Below, in pieces: positions 29,216-36,740 of a DNA stretch of 64,000 nt. The stretch is from Ensifer sesbaniae (GTDB lineage Bacteria; Pseudomonadota; Alphaproteobacteria; Rhizobiales; Rhizobiaceae): NCBI RefSeq assembly GCF_013283665.1, contig NZ_JABEKU010000001.1:1178001-1242000 (forward strand), written 5' to 3'. The notes beneath the pieces are model-generated. The model was not told the origin of the DNA and ran no database searches. It worked only from the letters and a program-made list of their open reading frames with translations. The translations under genes and the position numbers were made by a program. Position 1 is the stretch's first letter. Each line of letters starts with the position of its first letter.

Positions 29216-29814
29216 GCGGCCGTTCCCTGGTGATTGAGCCGATCGATGTGCGAGTTGACGTAGTCTTCGGTGAGCGCGATCGAGGCTTCGATGCTGATCG
29301 GCGCGGAACGCAGACTCTGGCGGATATAAAGTCCGTCGATCATCGCAGCAGCGCCCTCGGCGATGCGTTCCGCGTCATCGTCGGCACAAAGCGCCTTGAG
29401 GCTCGCCATGAGATTGGAGCGCAGGCGCCGGGCATAGACGACGAGCAGCCGCCGCACCTCTTCCGACCGTTGCGCCTCCGAATAGAAGGCAAGCCATGCG
29501 GCGACGGTGTCGGGGGCGAACTGGCTTGCCTGGAAGGAGACGCGGATGAGCGCACTCAGCTTTTCGCGCGGGCCCGCCACCGTGCGAAGCGCCGTCACCG
29601 TATCGTCGCGCAACTGCCTTAGGAGGCTTCGGATCGTCTCGATCAGCAATTGTTCCTTGCTGCCGAAATAGTGATGGGCAAGGGCAGGGGAGACGCCGGC
29701 GTGGCGGGCGATCTCGGACATGGTGACGGTCAGCGTACCCTGGTCGCCGATCACGCGAAGTGCTGCGTCCACCAGCGCCTTGCGGCGCACCGGCTCCATT
29801 CCGACCTTTGGCAT
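29212..29814 (-). CDS. betI: Transcriptional repressor BetI
   Basis: A 200-residue TetR-family repressor of the bet genes, relieved by choline. The N-terminus MPKVGMEPVRRKALVDAALR and the helix-turn-helix VTMSEIARHAGVSPALAHHYFGSKEQLLI are classic BetI. The C-terminal ligand domain contains SYDGLYIRQSL-like residues (MIDGLYIRQSLRS). The start at 29814 has GGAGAAACGG upstream; another ATG 12 bases earlier overlaps that ribosome binding site and is unlikely. First gene of the operon. A palindromic site lies just upstream. Confidence 0.96.
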   Translation of the reverse strand: MPKVGMEPVRRKALVDAALRVIGDQGTLTVTMSEIARHAGVSPALAHHYFGSKEQLLIETIRSLLRQLRDDTVTALRTVAGPREKLSALIRVSFQASQFAPDTVAAWLAFYSEAQRSEEVRRLLVVYARRLRSNLMASLKALCADDDAERIAEGAAAMIDGLYIRQSLRSAPISIEASIALTEDYVNSHIDRLNHQGTAA

Positions 29815-29846
29815 CCGTTTCTCCATTGACGCCGGTCAGTTTATTT

Positions 29847-29866
29847 TTGATTGACTCATCAATCAA
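29847..29866. promoter_or_regulatory. BetI operator palindrome
   Basis: TTGATTGACTCATCAATCAA: 8-bp perfect arms TTGATTGA/TCAATCAA around CTCA, 32 bases ahead of betI. Known BetI sites in other proteobacteria have the TTGATTGNNNNTCAATCAA type, so this is very likely the autoregulatory operator of the bet operon. It also lies 95 bases upstream of the divergent HdeD-like gene. Confidence 0.82.
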
Positions 29867-29960
29867 TAAAAATCTTCGGTGTTTTTGCTTTCCTTTTTCC
29901 GAGAAATCCGGCTCAATCCTCCCGGTAGCGATCCTGCGACTCGATGGACTGGAGGTTGAA

Positions 29961-30509
29961 ATGACCCATGCATTCGATCAGGCCGACAAGACGGCGGTTG
30001 CCCGCAAATGGGGATGGTTCGTAGCACTCGGCGTGCTGTTGATCATGTGCGGTGGTCTCGCCTTCGGCAACCTGCTGATGGCGACCGTCGCCTCGGTCTA
30101 CTATGTCGGGATCATCATGCTGGTAGGCGGGCTTTTCAATCTCGCCCACGCCTTCCAGGTCAAGGGCTGGGACAGCGTGCTCTACTGGGGCCTCAGCGGA
30201 GCCTGCTACACGATCGCCGGCCTTTTTGCCTTCATCAATCCCTTGCTCGCCTCGTCCTTCCTGACCTTCGTAATGGCGATCGCGCTGATCATCGCCGGCT
30301 GCTTCCGCGTCTGGGTCGGTCTCAAGCTCCGGCCGGTGCAGGGCTGGGGCTGGGTGGCGCTCGGTGGTCTGGTCACACTCGCGGCTGGCCTGATCATCGC
30401 TGCCGGCTGGCCGGTCAACAGCCTGTGGATCCTCGGCCTGTTCCTGGCCGTCGACCTGGTGATGCAGGGACTGTCACTGATCGCCTTCGGTGTGCTGGCG
30501 AAGGGCTAG
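29961..30509 (+). CDS. HdeD-family (DUF308) membrane protein
   Basis: A 182-residue integral membrane protein with six predicted helices, in three pairs. The first pair is KWGWFVALGVLLIMCGGLAF and ASVYYVGIIMLVGGLFNLAHA. The third pair ends GWPVNSLWILGLFLAVDLVM. The repeated G-W/LF-hydrophobic pattern is that of HdeD, linked in enterics to acid and stress resistance. A perfect ribosome binding site GGAGGTTGAA precedes ATG 29961. It is divergent from betI and could share its control region. It ends convergently with a TetR gene. Confidence 0.86.
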   Translation: MTHAFDQADKTAVARKWGWFVALGVLLIMCGGLAFGNLLMATVASVYYVGIIMLVGGLFNLAHAFQVKGWDSVLYWGLSGACYTIAGLFAFINPLLASSFLTFVMAIALIIAGCFRVWVGLKLRPVQGWGWVALGGLVTLAAGLIIAAGWPVNSLWILGLFLAVDLVMQGLSLIAFGVLAKG

Positions 30510-30550
30510 GAGCGTACGCTGTCAAAGCGAGTGGAAAACACGCACTTTTC

Positions 30551-31132
30551 TCATTCTGCCCCGGCGTCACAGCTGCGAAGCAGCGTCTCCAACAGCCCGA
30601 GCAGGTCACCGCGAAGATCGGCAAGCCCACCTGCGGCCAAGGCTTCGAGACCGATCAGGGCGCCGTAGAGTGCATTGGCGCCGCTGCGGCTGCGGATTGA
30701 GGAAAATCCACAACGGCCGAGGAGATCGGCGACATAGGCAATGCGCCGCTCGTCTACCGATTTGAGGATAGTCGCGGCCGCGGCGTCGAAACGCGCCCAT
30801 TCACGAATTGCGCCTTCGGTCAGCATGCCGCCATAGGCAAGGTTGCGGTCGTCGGTGGCGGAGTCCACCAGCAGTCGTAATTGCTTATCTGCCGGCACCT
30901 CGTGCGACTCCACCTCGGCGATGATGGCCTCGGTTGCTTCGCGCGCCCAGTGGCTAAGCATCTGCGCCTTCAGATCCGGCACATCCCTGAAATGCCAATA
31001 GAACGAACCCTTGCTCACTTTCAGGTCGCGAGCAATGGCTTCAGCCCGTATCGCCTGCACGCCGCCCTCTGTCAGCGCTCGGAAGGCGGCCTTGATCCAG
31101 TCATCGCTCGTGAGGGTGTCTTTTGTCGCCAT
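30551..31132 (-). CDS. TetR-family regulator
   Basis: A 193-residue TetR repressor. The N-terminal helix-turn-helix is QAIRAEAIARDLKVSKGSFYWHFRD, the form with FYWHF typical of the family. The C-terminal part is helical with a Leu-rich dimer interface. ATG 31132 has GGAAAG upstream. It is divergent from a pair of small membrane-protein genes, and the intervening 83 bases carry two identical-type palindromes (ATACG-N4-CGTAT), so it likely represses itself and them. Ligand unknown. Confidence 0.9.
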   Translation of the reverse strand: MATKDTLTSDDWIKAAFRALTEGGVQAIRAEAIARDLKVSKGSFYWHFRDVPDLKAQMLSHWAREATEAIIAEVESHEVPADKQLRLLVDSATDDRNLAYGGMLTEGAIREWARFDAAAATILKSVDERRIAYVADLLGRCGFSSIRSRSGANALYGALIGLEALAAGGLADLRGDLLGLLETLLRSCDAGAE

Positions 31133-31140
31133 GGCTTTCC

Positions 31141-31193
31141 ATACGCCACCGTATTGACCAATGCAACCTAATGGCGTACATACGCTGCCGTAT
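31141..31193. promoter_or_regulatory. Two TetR operator palindromes
   Basis: ATACGCCACCGTAT (31141-31154) and ATACGCTGCCGTAT (31180-31193) share 5-bp perfect arms ATACG/CGTAT around 4 bases. Their centres are 39 bases apart. One sits 9 bases from the TetR start, the other 23 bases before the divergent membrane gene, so each probably covers one of the two promoters. Confidence 0.78.
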
Positions 31194-31215
31194 GGTGACG
31201 CGTGGAGATGAACTC

Positions 31216-31617
31216 ATGAACAGATGGCTTCTGGCGGCGGGCGTTCTGTCCCTGGTGACAACGGGTATCCATCTCTTCGCCGGCGGGCCGGAAGTGCATG
31301 TGCCTCTGCTTGCAAGCAGCCCATCGCCGCTGCTGCAGACCTATGTCTCGCTTCTGTGGCACGCGACGAGCGCCATCCTCCTGATCAACAGTCTGGCGCT
31401 ACTGTTTGCCGCCGTGAACGGACGTTATCGCGCACCCCTGGCAGGTGCGGTGATCGCGCAATATCTCGCCTACGCGGCGCTCTTCATCGGCTATGGTTTT
31501 GCTTATCTCGGCTCTCTCTGGAACACGCCGCAATGGGTGGCCTTCGCCGTCATGGCCGCATTCGCGGCGATCGGCGCGCGGTCGGGCACAAGGCCTGCAT
31601 CACCCATGGCCGCCTGA
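31216..31617 (+). CDS. Small four-helix membrane protein
   Basis: A 133-residue inner-membrane protein with four helices: MNRWLLAAGVLSLVTTGIHL, then one from SLLWHATSAILLINSLALLF, one near GAVIAQYLAYAALFIGYG and one near WVAFAVMAAFAAIGA. Conserved His in GIHLFAGG and WHATSA resemble small rhizobial membrane proteins of unknown function. The start at 31216 has GTGGAGA upstream; an earlier ATG lies within the operator and is unlikely. It is followed after 36 bases by a DUF3995 gene, likely one operon under the TetR. Confidence 0.72.
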   Translation: MNRWLLAAGVLSLVTTGIHLFAGGPEVHVPLLASSPSPLLQTYVSLLWHATSAILLINSLALLFAAVNGRYRAPLAGAVIAQYLAYAALFIGYGFAYLGSLWNTPQWVAFAVMAAFAAIGARSGTRPASPMAA

Positions 31618-31653
31618 GGCGGCTTCCACAAACAGGCGAACAAGGTACCAGCC

Positions 31654-32103
31654 ATGTTGACGGCGATCGCGATCCTGCTTTTCCTCGTTCTTGCCGGTAT
31701 CGCCGGGCTGCACGCCTATTGGGCACTGGGTGGGCTTTGGCCCTGTGACGACGAGGCATCGCTGGTGCGCACAGTGGTCGGGACAGAACATCGCTCGGTA
31801 ATGCCGCCGGTCTGGCTGACGCTCCTCGTCGCCGCGCTCATTTTCGCCGCAGCGCTCGTGCCATTGTCCGTGACGCCCGTCTTGGCGGGCGCGTTGCCCG
31901 CGACCTTGGCCTATAGCGGGCTTGCCGTCCTTGCGGCCATCTTTGTCGTCCGCGGGGTGTTGGCTTTCACGACGGCCTTTCGCCGACGCCACGGCACCGA
32001 ACCCTTCGCGACTCTCGACCGCCGCATTTACGGTCCCCTCTGCTTGGCTATCGGTGCCGGATACCTGGCGTTGCTCGTTCTCGCCTGGCGCGTTTCCAAC
32101 TGA
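31654..32103 (+). CDS. DUF3995 membrane protein
   Basis: A 149-residue membrane protein of the DUF3995 family. The hallmark GLHAYWALGGLWPCDDEASL follows an N-terminal helix MLTAIAILLFLVLAGIAGL. Three more helices follow: VWLTLLVAALIFAAALVPL, a helix at YSGLAVLAAIFVVRGVLAF, and YGPLCLAIGAGYLALLVLAW, with RIYGPLC as another family feature. The function is unknown. Second gene of the TetR-controlled pair. Confidence 0.85.
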   Translation: MLTAIAILLFLVLAGIAGLHAYWALGGLWPCDDEASLVRTVVGTEHRSVMPPVWLTLLVAALIFAAALVPLSVTPVLAGALPATLAYSGLAVLAAIFVVRGVLAFTTAFRRRHGTEPFATLDRRIYGPLCLAIGAGYLALLVLAWRVSN

Positions 32104-32199
32104 AGACTGGTCTTCTGCCGGACATTGACTGGTGACAGGACTTGCTCATGAAACTACTGATTTCATTAGAGTGGTTTGATTGGTCTTGGGCGGTTGCGG

Positions 32200-32228
32200 C
32201 TGTCACATAGCTTTCATCAAAGCTTCAT
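32200..32228 (+). promoter_or_regulatory. PHO-box-like direct repeats upstream of the EAL-GGDEF gene
   Basis: Three 7-base units with an exact 11-base period: CTGTCAC (32200), CTTTCAT (32211) and GCTTCAT (32222), each followed by 4 mostly A/T bases. PhoB binds CTGTCAT units repeated every 11 bp. The match to the consensus is good for the first two and partial for the third. It lies about 80 bases before the start of the EAL-CBS-GGDEF gene. Confidence 0.55.
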
Positions 32229-32308
32229 AGTGGGGAAAGACTTCGTTGACTCTTGGCGGCCATGCTGCCGACGTCCGATCGTCCGTTCTTAAGCCTCTGG
32301 AGCCCGGC

Positions 32309-34105
32309 ATGTCCGCCGCCCCCGCCGAAATCCTCTCGCTGCGCCGGTTCGGCGACGACCAGATCGTTACGCTCGCCAAGCTGGTGATCGAGAGCGCCTT
32401 CCAGCCGATCGCCGAAGCGGCGACCGGCACCGTCTTCGGCTACGAATCGCTGATGCGCGGCTTCCAGAAGCTCGGCTTTGCCTCGCCGCTGGAACTGCTC
32501 GACAAGGCCGAGGAGTCAGGGCAACTGCTGGCGCTCGAGCACATGATCAACAGCCGCGCCGTCGCCGGTTTCGCGACGCTGCCCGATTATTCCGCTCGCA
32601 CCCTGTTCCTCAACTTCGACTCGCGGCTTGTCGGCGGCGAAGGCGATATCGTCGAGCGGCTCGTCAATCACCTGAAGCGCGCCAACATTGCCCCGTCGTC
32701 GCTCTGCTTCGAGCTTTCCGAGCGTTTCGACAGCGGCAAGATGCCGGACTTCTCCGCGCTCGTGCGCGATCTCCGGCTCGCCGGCTTCAAGCTCGCCATT
32801 GACGATTTCGGTGCCGGCTTCAACGGGTTGAAGCTGCTCTGCGATCAGCCGGTCGATTACGTGAAGATCGACCGGCATTTCATCTCCGGCATCGAAGCGG
32901 ATGCCCGCAAACGTCATCTCGTCCGCCATACCGTCAACACCGCCCATGTGCTCGGCACGCGCGTCATCGCCGAGGGCGTCGAGACGGAGGCCGAGTTTCT
33001 CACCTGCCGCGATCTCGGCTGCGATCTCGTGCAGGGCTATTACGTCGCCCGGCCGACGACACATCTCAGCGAGCTTCTACCTGCCTATCCGCATCTCGAT
33101 CAGAGCGTGAGCGGCAGACGCTCTTCGTCCTCGCTGGACGGCATCTTGATTCGCAAGCAGATCGAGCAGCTCCCGACGGTGCGCGAAAGCGACGAGCTCG
33201 ATTCCGTCTTCGATCTCTTCCGGCGGAACCCGCGCCAGGGCTTCTTCCCGGTGCTCAACGCCAATGGCGAACCGCGCGGCATCCTGCACGAATATCACGT
33301 CAAGGAGCTGATCTATCACCCCTTCGGCCGCGATCTCCTGAAGAACAGGATCTACCAGCGGCGCATTTCGCATTTCGTCAGCCCGGCACCGATCGCCGAT
33401 CTCGATACGCCCGCCGACGAGATGCTGAAGATCTTTGCCGGCATGGACGGCAGCGACTGCCTGATCCTGACGGAGGACATGCGCTATGCCGGCACGCTCT
33501 CGGCTTCGTCGCTTCTGAAGATCATCAACGAAAAGCAGTTGAAGATGGCGCAGGAGCAGAACCCGCTGACGGGCCTGCCCGGCAACCGCGCCATCCGCGA
33601 CTACGTCCAGGACGCGATCCTCGACGGTGATCAGGCGCGTTACTTCTGCTATTGCGACTTCGACGACTTCAAACCCTTCAACGACACCTACGGCTTCCAG
33701 AAGGGTGATCTCGCGATCACGCTGTTCGCCGCGCTCTTGCGCCGGCACTTCATCGGCGAGGAAAAATTCCTCGGCCATGTCGGCGGCGATGATTTCTTCG
33801 TTGGTGTCAGCGGCTGCTCGGTGGAGGAACTGGAGGCGGTGCTGAACCGCCTGCTCGACGATTTCCGTTCCGACGTGCGCCAGCTCTATTCGCCGGAGCA
33901 TCAGGCGGAAGGGCGCATCAGCGGCTACGGCCGCGACGGCTCGCCGAAGGAATTTCCGCTGATGCGCTGTTCGATCGCAGTGCTCGGGCTGCCGGAAGGC
34001 TTCGTCTTTTCCGACGCCCAGGCCGTCAGCGCCCGCATCGCCGAAATCAAGTCCCGCGCCAAGACCAACGAAGCCGGGCTCGTCCTGGACGCGCTCGGGG
34101 GCTGA
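32309..34105 (+). CDS. EAL-CBS-GGDEF cyclic-di-GMP protein
   Basis: A 598-residue soluble protein with an unusual order: EAL domain (about 20-265), a CBS-like pair (about 285-425) and a GGDEF-type domain (about 435-595). The EAL part keeps the metal and substrate residues: ESL in FGYESLMR, the Asn in LFLNFD, CFELSE, IDDFGAGFN, VKIDR, AEGVET and QGYYV. It is therefore probably an active phosphodiesterase that breaks down c-di-GMP. The GGDEF motif is altered to GGDDF and may be weak or regulatory. The start at 32309 has GGAG upstream. The promoter region has a PHO-box-like repeat. Confidence 0.9.
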   Translation: MSAAPAEILSLRRFGDDQIVTLAKLVIESAFQPIAEAATGTVFGYESLMRGFQKLGFASPLELLDKAEESGQLLALEHMINSRAVAGFATLPDYSARTLFLNFDSRLVGGEGDIVERLVNHLKRANIAPSSLCFELSERFDSGKMPDFSALVRDLRLAGFKLAIDDFGAGFNGLKLLCDQPVDYVKIDRHFISGIEADARKRHLVRHTVNTAHVLGTRVIAEGVETEAEFLTCRDLGCDLVQGYYVARPTTHLSELLPAYPHLDQSVSGRRSSSSLDGILIRKQIEQLPTVRESDELDSVFDLFRRNPRQGFFPVLNANGEPRGILHEYHVKELIYHPFGRDLLKNRIYQRRISHFVSPAPIADLDTPADEMLKIFAGMDGSDCLILTEDMRYAGTLSASSLLKIINEKQLKMAQEQNPLTGLPGNRAIRDYVQDAILDGDQARYFCYCDFDDFKPFNDTYGFQKGDLAITLFAALLRRHFIGEEKFLGHVGGDDFFVGVSGCSVEELEAVLNRLLDDFRSDVRQLYSPEHQAEGRISGYGRDGSPKEFPLMRCSIAVLGLPEGFVFSDAQAVSARIAEIKSRAKTNEAGLVLDALGG

Positions 34106-34110
34106 GATCT

Positions 34111-34216
34111 GGAGCAGTTCCCAGGAAAAGTGTGAAACGGTTTTCCGTCGGGATTGCGTAATTTCAGAGGGTTAGATCGTTTCATTGTTTCCATGAAACA
34201 GTGAAACGATCTAACC
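34111..34216. repeat. Interspersed palindromic element plus hairpin after the EAL-GGDEF gene
   Basis: The first half (34111-34160) has a GGAAAA/TTTTCC hairpin inside GGAGCAGTTCCCAGGAAAAG and TGTGAAACGGTTTTCCGTCG, a sequence type repeated widely in rhizobial genomes. The second half (34170-34216) has 22-bp arms with one mismatch, beginning GGTTAGATCGTTTCA and ending GAAACGATCTAACC. It separates two convergent genes and probably stops transcription both ways. Confidence 0.65.
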
Positions 34217-34227
34217 TCCAGGCCAGT

Positions 34228-34815
34228 TCAGCCCGCCAGTGCAGGCACGCGGTGAGCGAGATAATCGCGCATCTGCGCGAGCGCCATCTCACGCGTCAGT
34301 CCACCCGATTGCAAGCCGAGCCGCAGCCATAACCCGTCGATCAATGATGTGATGCCGAGCGCCGCGGCCTCGCATTCGTCTTCCGGCAACAGATGAGCCA
34401 GCGCGGAGAGAAGGTTCGAGCGCATACGGGCGTGAATGACCTTCTGGATTCGGGCGAGTTGCGGTTCGCGCGGCACCTCGGCGCAGAGGGAAAGCCAGGC
34501 ATGGCAGACTGAGGGCTGGAAGAAGCGTTCCTCGAAATTCGCCTCGATGATTGCCTCCAGCCGCTCGCGGGGCGTGCGCGCCCGGTTCAGCCGTTCGACC
34601 ACCGCTTCCTTCAGCGCGGCATTCGCCTCGCGCATCGCATGTTCGAAGAGCTCCTGTTTGTTGGCGAAATAATGCAGCACGATGCCTTTGGAGGCGCCGG
34701 CATGCATCGCCACCTTCTCCAGCGTCGCGCCGGCCATGCCTTCTTTTTGCAGCACCTCGAAGGCCGCCCGGCGCAGCTCGCGTCGCCTGATCTCACTTAT
34801 CCTCGTCAGTCGCAT
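34228..34815 (-). CDS. TetR-family regulator (BetI-like)
   Basis: A 195-residue TetR regulator closest in pattern to BetI. The helix-turn-helix is AGATLEKVAMHAGASKGIVLHYFANKQEL, and the ligand domain carries HAWLSLCAEV and LGITSLIDGLWLRLGLQSGG, all BetI-like. The start at 34815 (MRLTRISEIRRR) has GGAGAGGG upstream. It is divergent from a choline-binding-protein gene, and two matched palindromes lie between them. It probably senses a quaternary ammonium compound. It is distinct from the true BetI at 29212-29814. Confidence 0.88.
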   Translation of the reverse strand: MRLTRISEIRRRELRRAAFEVLQKEGMAGATLEKVAMHAGASKGIVLHYFANKQELFEHAMREANAALKEAVVERLNRARTPRERLEAIIEANFEERFFQPSVCHAWLSLCAEVPREPQLARIQKVIHARMRSNLLSALAHLLPEDECEAAALGITSLIDGLWLRLGLQSGGLTREMALAQMRDYLAHRVPALAG

Positions 34816-34868
34816 GGGCCCTCTCCAAACGATTCCCACATTGACAAACTTTCCGGAAAGATCAATTG

Positions 34869-34904
34869 TTGACCCATGGGACAATTTTTAGTCCATATGG
34901 ACAA
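34869..34904. promoter_or_regulatory. Twin TetR operators
   Basis: TTGACCCATGGGACAA (34869-34884) and TAGTCCATATGGACAA (34889-34904) share the pattern TTGTCC-AT-GGACAA. Their centres are exactly 20 bases apart, two helical turns, which suggests cooperative binding of two TetR dimers on one face. A separate palindrome CTTTCCGGAAAG lies at 34849-34860. The last operator is 15 bases before the choline-binding-protein start. Confidence 0.75.
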
Positions 34905-34918
34905 GTTGGGAGAAAGCT

Positions 34919-35854
34919 ATGCCGGATCTGAAACTCTTGATGTCCACCATTGCGCTCATTGCTGCCACCAACCCGGTCCTTGCCGGCGACCCCGAGGCCT
35001 GTCGGCGCGTGCGGCTGGCAGAGCCCGGATGGAACGATCTGGCCTTCACCACGGGCGTGGGGCTGACGGTGCTGAAGGCGCTTGGCTATGAGCCGGAGAG
35101 CAAGCTGCTCGGCATCGACGTCATCTATACCAGCCTGCGCAGCGGCGATCTCGACATCTTTCTCGGCTATTGGGATCCGGCGATGGTGAGTTATTACAAG
35201 CCCTACAAGGACGACGGTTCGGTCGAGACCGTGCGCACCAACCTCAAGGGCGCGAAATATACCTTCGCCGTGCCCGATTATGTCTGGGAGTCCGGGGTCA
35301 GGGACTTCGCCGACCTGAAAACTTTCGCCGACAGGTTCGAGAAGAAGATGTACGGCATCGAGCCGGGCTCCAATCAGCTGATGCTCGATGCGATCAAGGA
35401 CCCGAGCCTCGGGCTCGATGGCTGGGAAGTGGTCGAATCGAGCGAACAGGGGATGTTGGCCGAGGTCACCCGCCGGGTGCGCGACAAATCTTTCATCGTG
35501 TTTCAGGGCTGGGCGCCACATCCGATGAACACGACGCTCTCGATCAAGTATCTGACCGGCGGCGACAAGTTCTACGGGCCGGACTTCGGCGCCGCGACCG
35601 TCTCCACCCAGGTGCGCAAGGGCTACCTGCAGGAGTGCCCGAACGTGGCGAAACTCCTCAACAATCTCGTGTTCGACATCGACTTCGAGAACCGCGGCAT
35701 GGGCTACCTGATGAACGACGGGCTGGCGCCGGATGAGGCCGGGCAAAAGGCGATCAAGGAGGAACCGCAGCGGCTCGACGCCTGGCTCGCCGGCGTGACG
35801 ACGTTCGATGGGCAGCCGGGTTCTGCCGCGGTCAAGGCCGCGCTCGGGCTGTGA
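34919..35854 (+). CDS. Orphan ChoX-like choline-binding periplasmic protein
   Basis: A 311-residue substrate-binding protein of an ABC-type choline/betaine system (OpuAC domain) with a Sec signal (LLMSTIALIAATNPVLAG). The aromatic cage known from Sinorhizobium ChoX is present by motif: Trp38 with Asp40 (GWNDLAF), Trp85 (LGYWDP), Tyr114 (KYTFAVP) and Trp198 (FQGWAPHPMN). It should therefore bind choline or a close analogue. No permease or ATPase gene is adjacent; instead its stop overlaps the start of an alpha/beta hydrolase. GGGAGAAAG precedes the ATG. Controlled by the divergent TetR. Confidence 0.9.
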   Translation: MPDLKLLMSTIALIAATNPVLAGDPEACRRVRLAEPGWNDLAFTTGVGLTVLKALGYEPESKLLGIDVIYTSLRSGDLDIFLGYWDPAMVSYYKPYKDDGSVETVRTNLKGAKYTFAVPDYVWESGVRDFADLKTFADRFEKKMYGIEPGSNQLMLDAIKDPSLGLDGWEVVESSEQGMLAEVTRRVRDKSFIVFQGWAPHPMNTTLSIKYLTGGDKFYGPDFGAATVSTQVRKGYLQECPNVAKLLNNLVFDIDFENRGMGYLMNDGLAPDEAGQKAIKEEPQRLDAWLAGVTTFDGQPGSAAVKAALGL

Positions 35855-36708
35855 CCGGCATCGACCAACGGCATTGGGGTTCACTGAAGAAGCGGCTCGA
35901 ACTACCAGGCGGGCGTCAGTTCGCCTATGTCGATCAGGGCCAAGGTCCGGTGCTGTTGCTCCTGCACGGCTATTCTGACAGCAGCCGCAGTTTCTCGCTG
36001 ATCGCGCCTCATCTGGTCGGTCATCGCCTCATCATTCCCGATCTTGCCGGACACGGCGGCTCGCAAGCGGGGCAGACGACGGTTGCCGATTTTGCCCGGG
36101 ACCTCGATTGCCTGGCAGACCGGCTGGCGCTCAGCGACGTCGTTGTCGTCGGCCATTCCATGGGCGCGATGACAGCAATCGCCTTTGCCGCCGTGCGGCC
36201 GGATCTGGTCCGCACGCTCGTCCTGCTGTCCGGCAGCCTGCTGCCCGGGCTCGACGCGACCAATCCGACGGCCCAGGCGATCCGCGCGTTGAAGGATCCG
36301 CTTCATCGGGACGATGCGTTCTTCAACAGCTGGCACGCCTGCAGCCGTCCGGTCGATGGCGAATTTCTGGGTTGCATGCGCGAGGAGGCCGCGGACATAC
36401 CGACACGGATATGGCACACCGTCCTCGATGGCCTGGCCGTTACCGACCTGCGCACCAGCGCGCGGCACCTGCGGATGCCGGTCCTGGCGATCGCCGGCAG
36501 CGAGGATCCGCTTTTCGATGCCGGACATCGCCAGCAGCTTGCCGCCACCCTCGTCGCGGCCCGCTTGATCACTCTGGACGGGCACGGTCATAATCCGCAC
36601 TGGGAGAGTCCCGCCCTTGTGGCCGAACACATACTCTCCTTCCTGTCGGCCGAGGACGGCTCTATCGGTACGACGGAAGCTCTTTCCGCGACGTATCGCC
36701 AGCGCTAG
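35851..36708 (+). CDS. Alpha/beta hydrolase coupled to the choline-binding protein
   Basis: A 285-residue alpha/beta-fold hydrolase. The oxyanion region is LLLLHGYSDSSRSF, the nucleophile Ser is in VVGHSMGAMTA, the acid is in AIAGSEDPLFD and the catalytic His in LDGHGHNPHWE. The GTG start at 35851 overlaps the TGA of the binding-protein gene (GTGA), so the two are translationally coupled. No signal peptide is seen, so it is cytoplasmic. The partner suggests hydrolysis of a choline or betaine ester, but the substrate is inference. Tail rich in Ser/Thr. Confidence 0.88.
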   Translation: MTGIDQRHWGSLKKRLELPGGRQFAYVDQGQGPVLLLLHGYSDSSRSFSLIAPHLVGHRLIIPDLAGHGGSQAGQTTVADFARDLDCLADRLALSDVVVVGHSMGAMTAIAFAAVRPDLVRTLVLLSGSLLPGLDATNPTAQAIRALKDPLHRDDAFFNSWHACSRPVDGEFLGCMREEAADIPTRIWHTVLDGLAVTDLRTSARHLRMPVLAIAGSEDPLFDAGHRQQLAATLVAARLITLDGHGHNPHWESPALVAEHILSFLSAEDGSIGTTEALSATYRQR

Positions 36709-36740
36709 ATGGGGCACATCAGTGAGCATGAGGTAATGCC

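Noticed and set aside
27599-29233. Plus-strand frame of about 540 codons opposite betC
   Set aside because: betC has the sulfatase motif and overlaps its operon neighbours by 4 bases; the opposite frame shows no motif.
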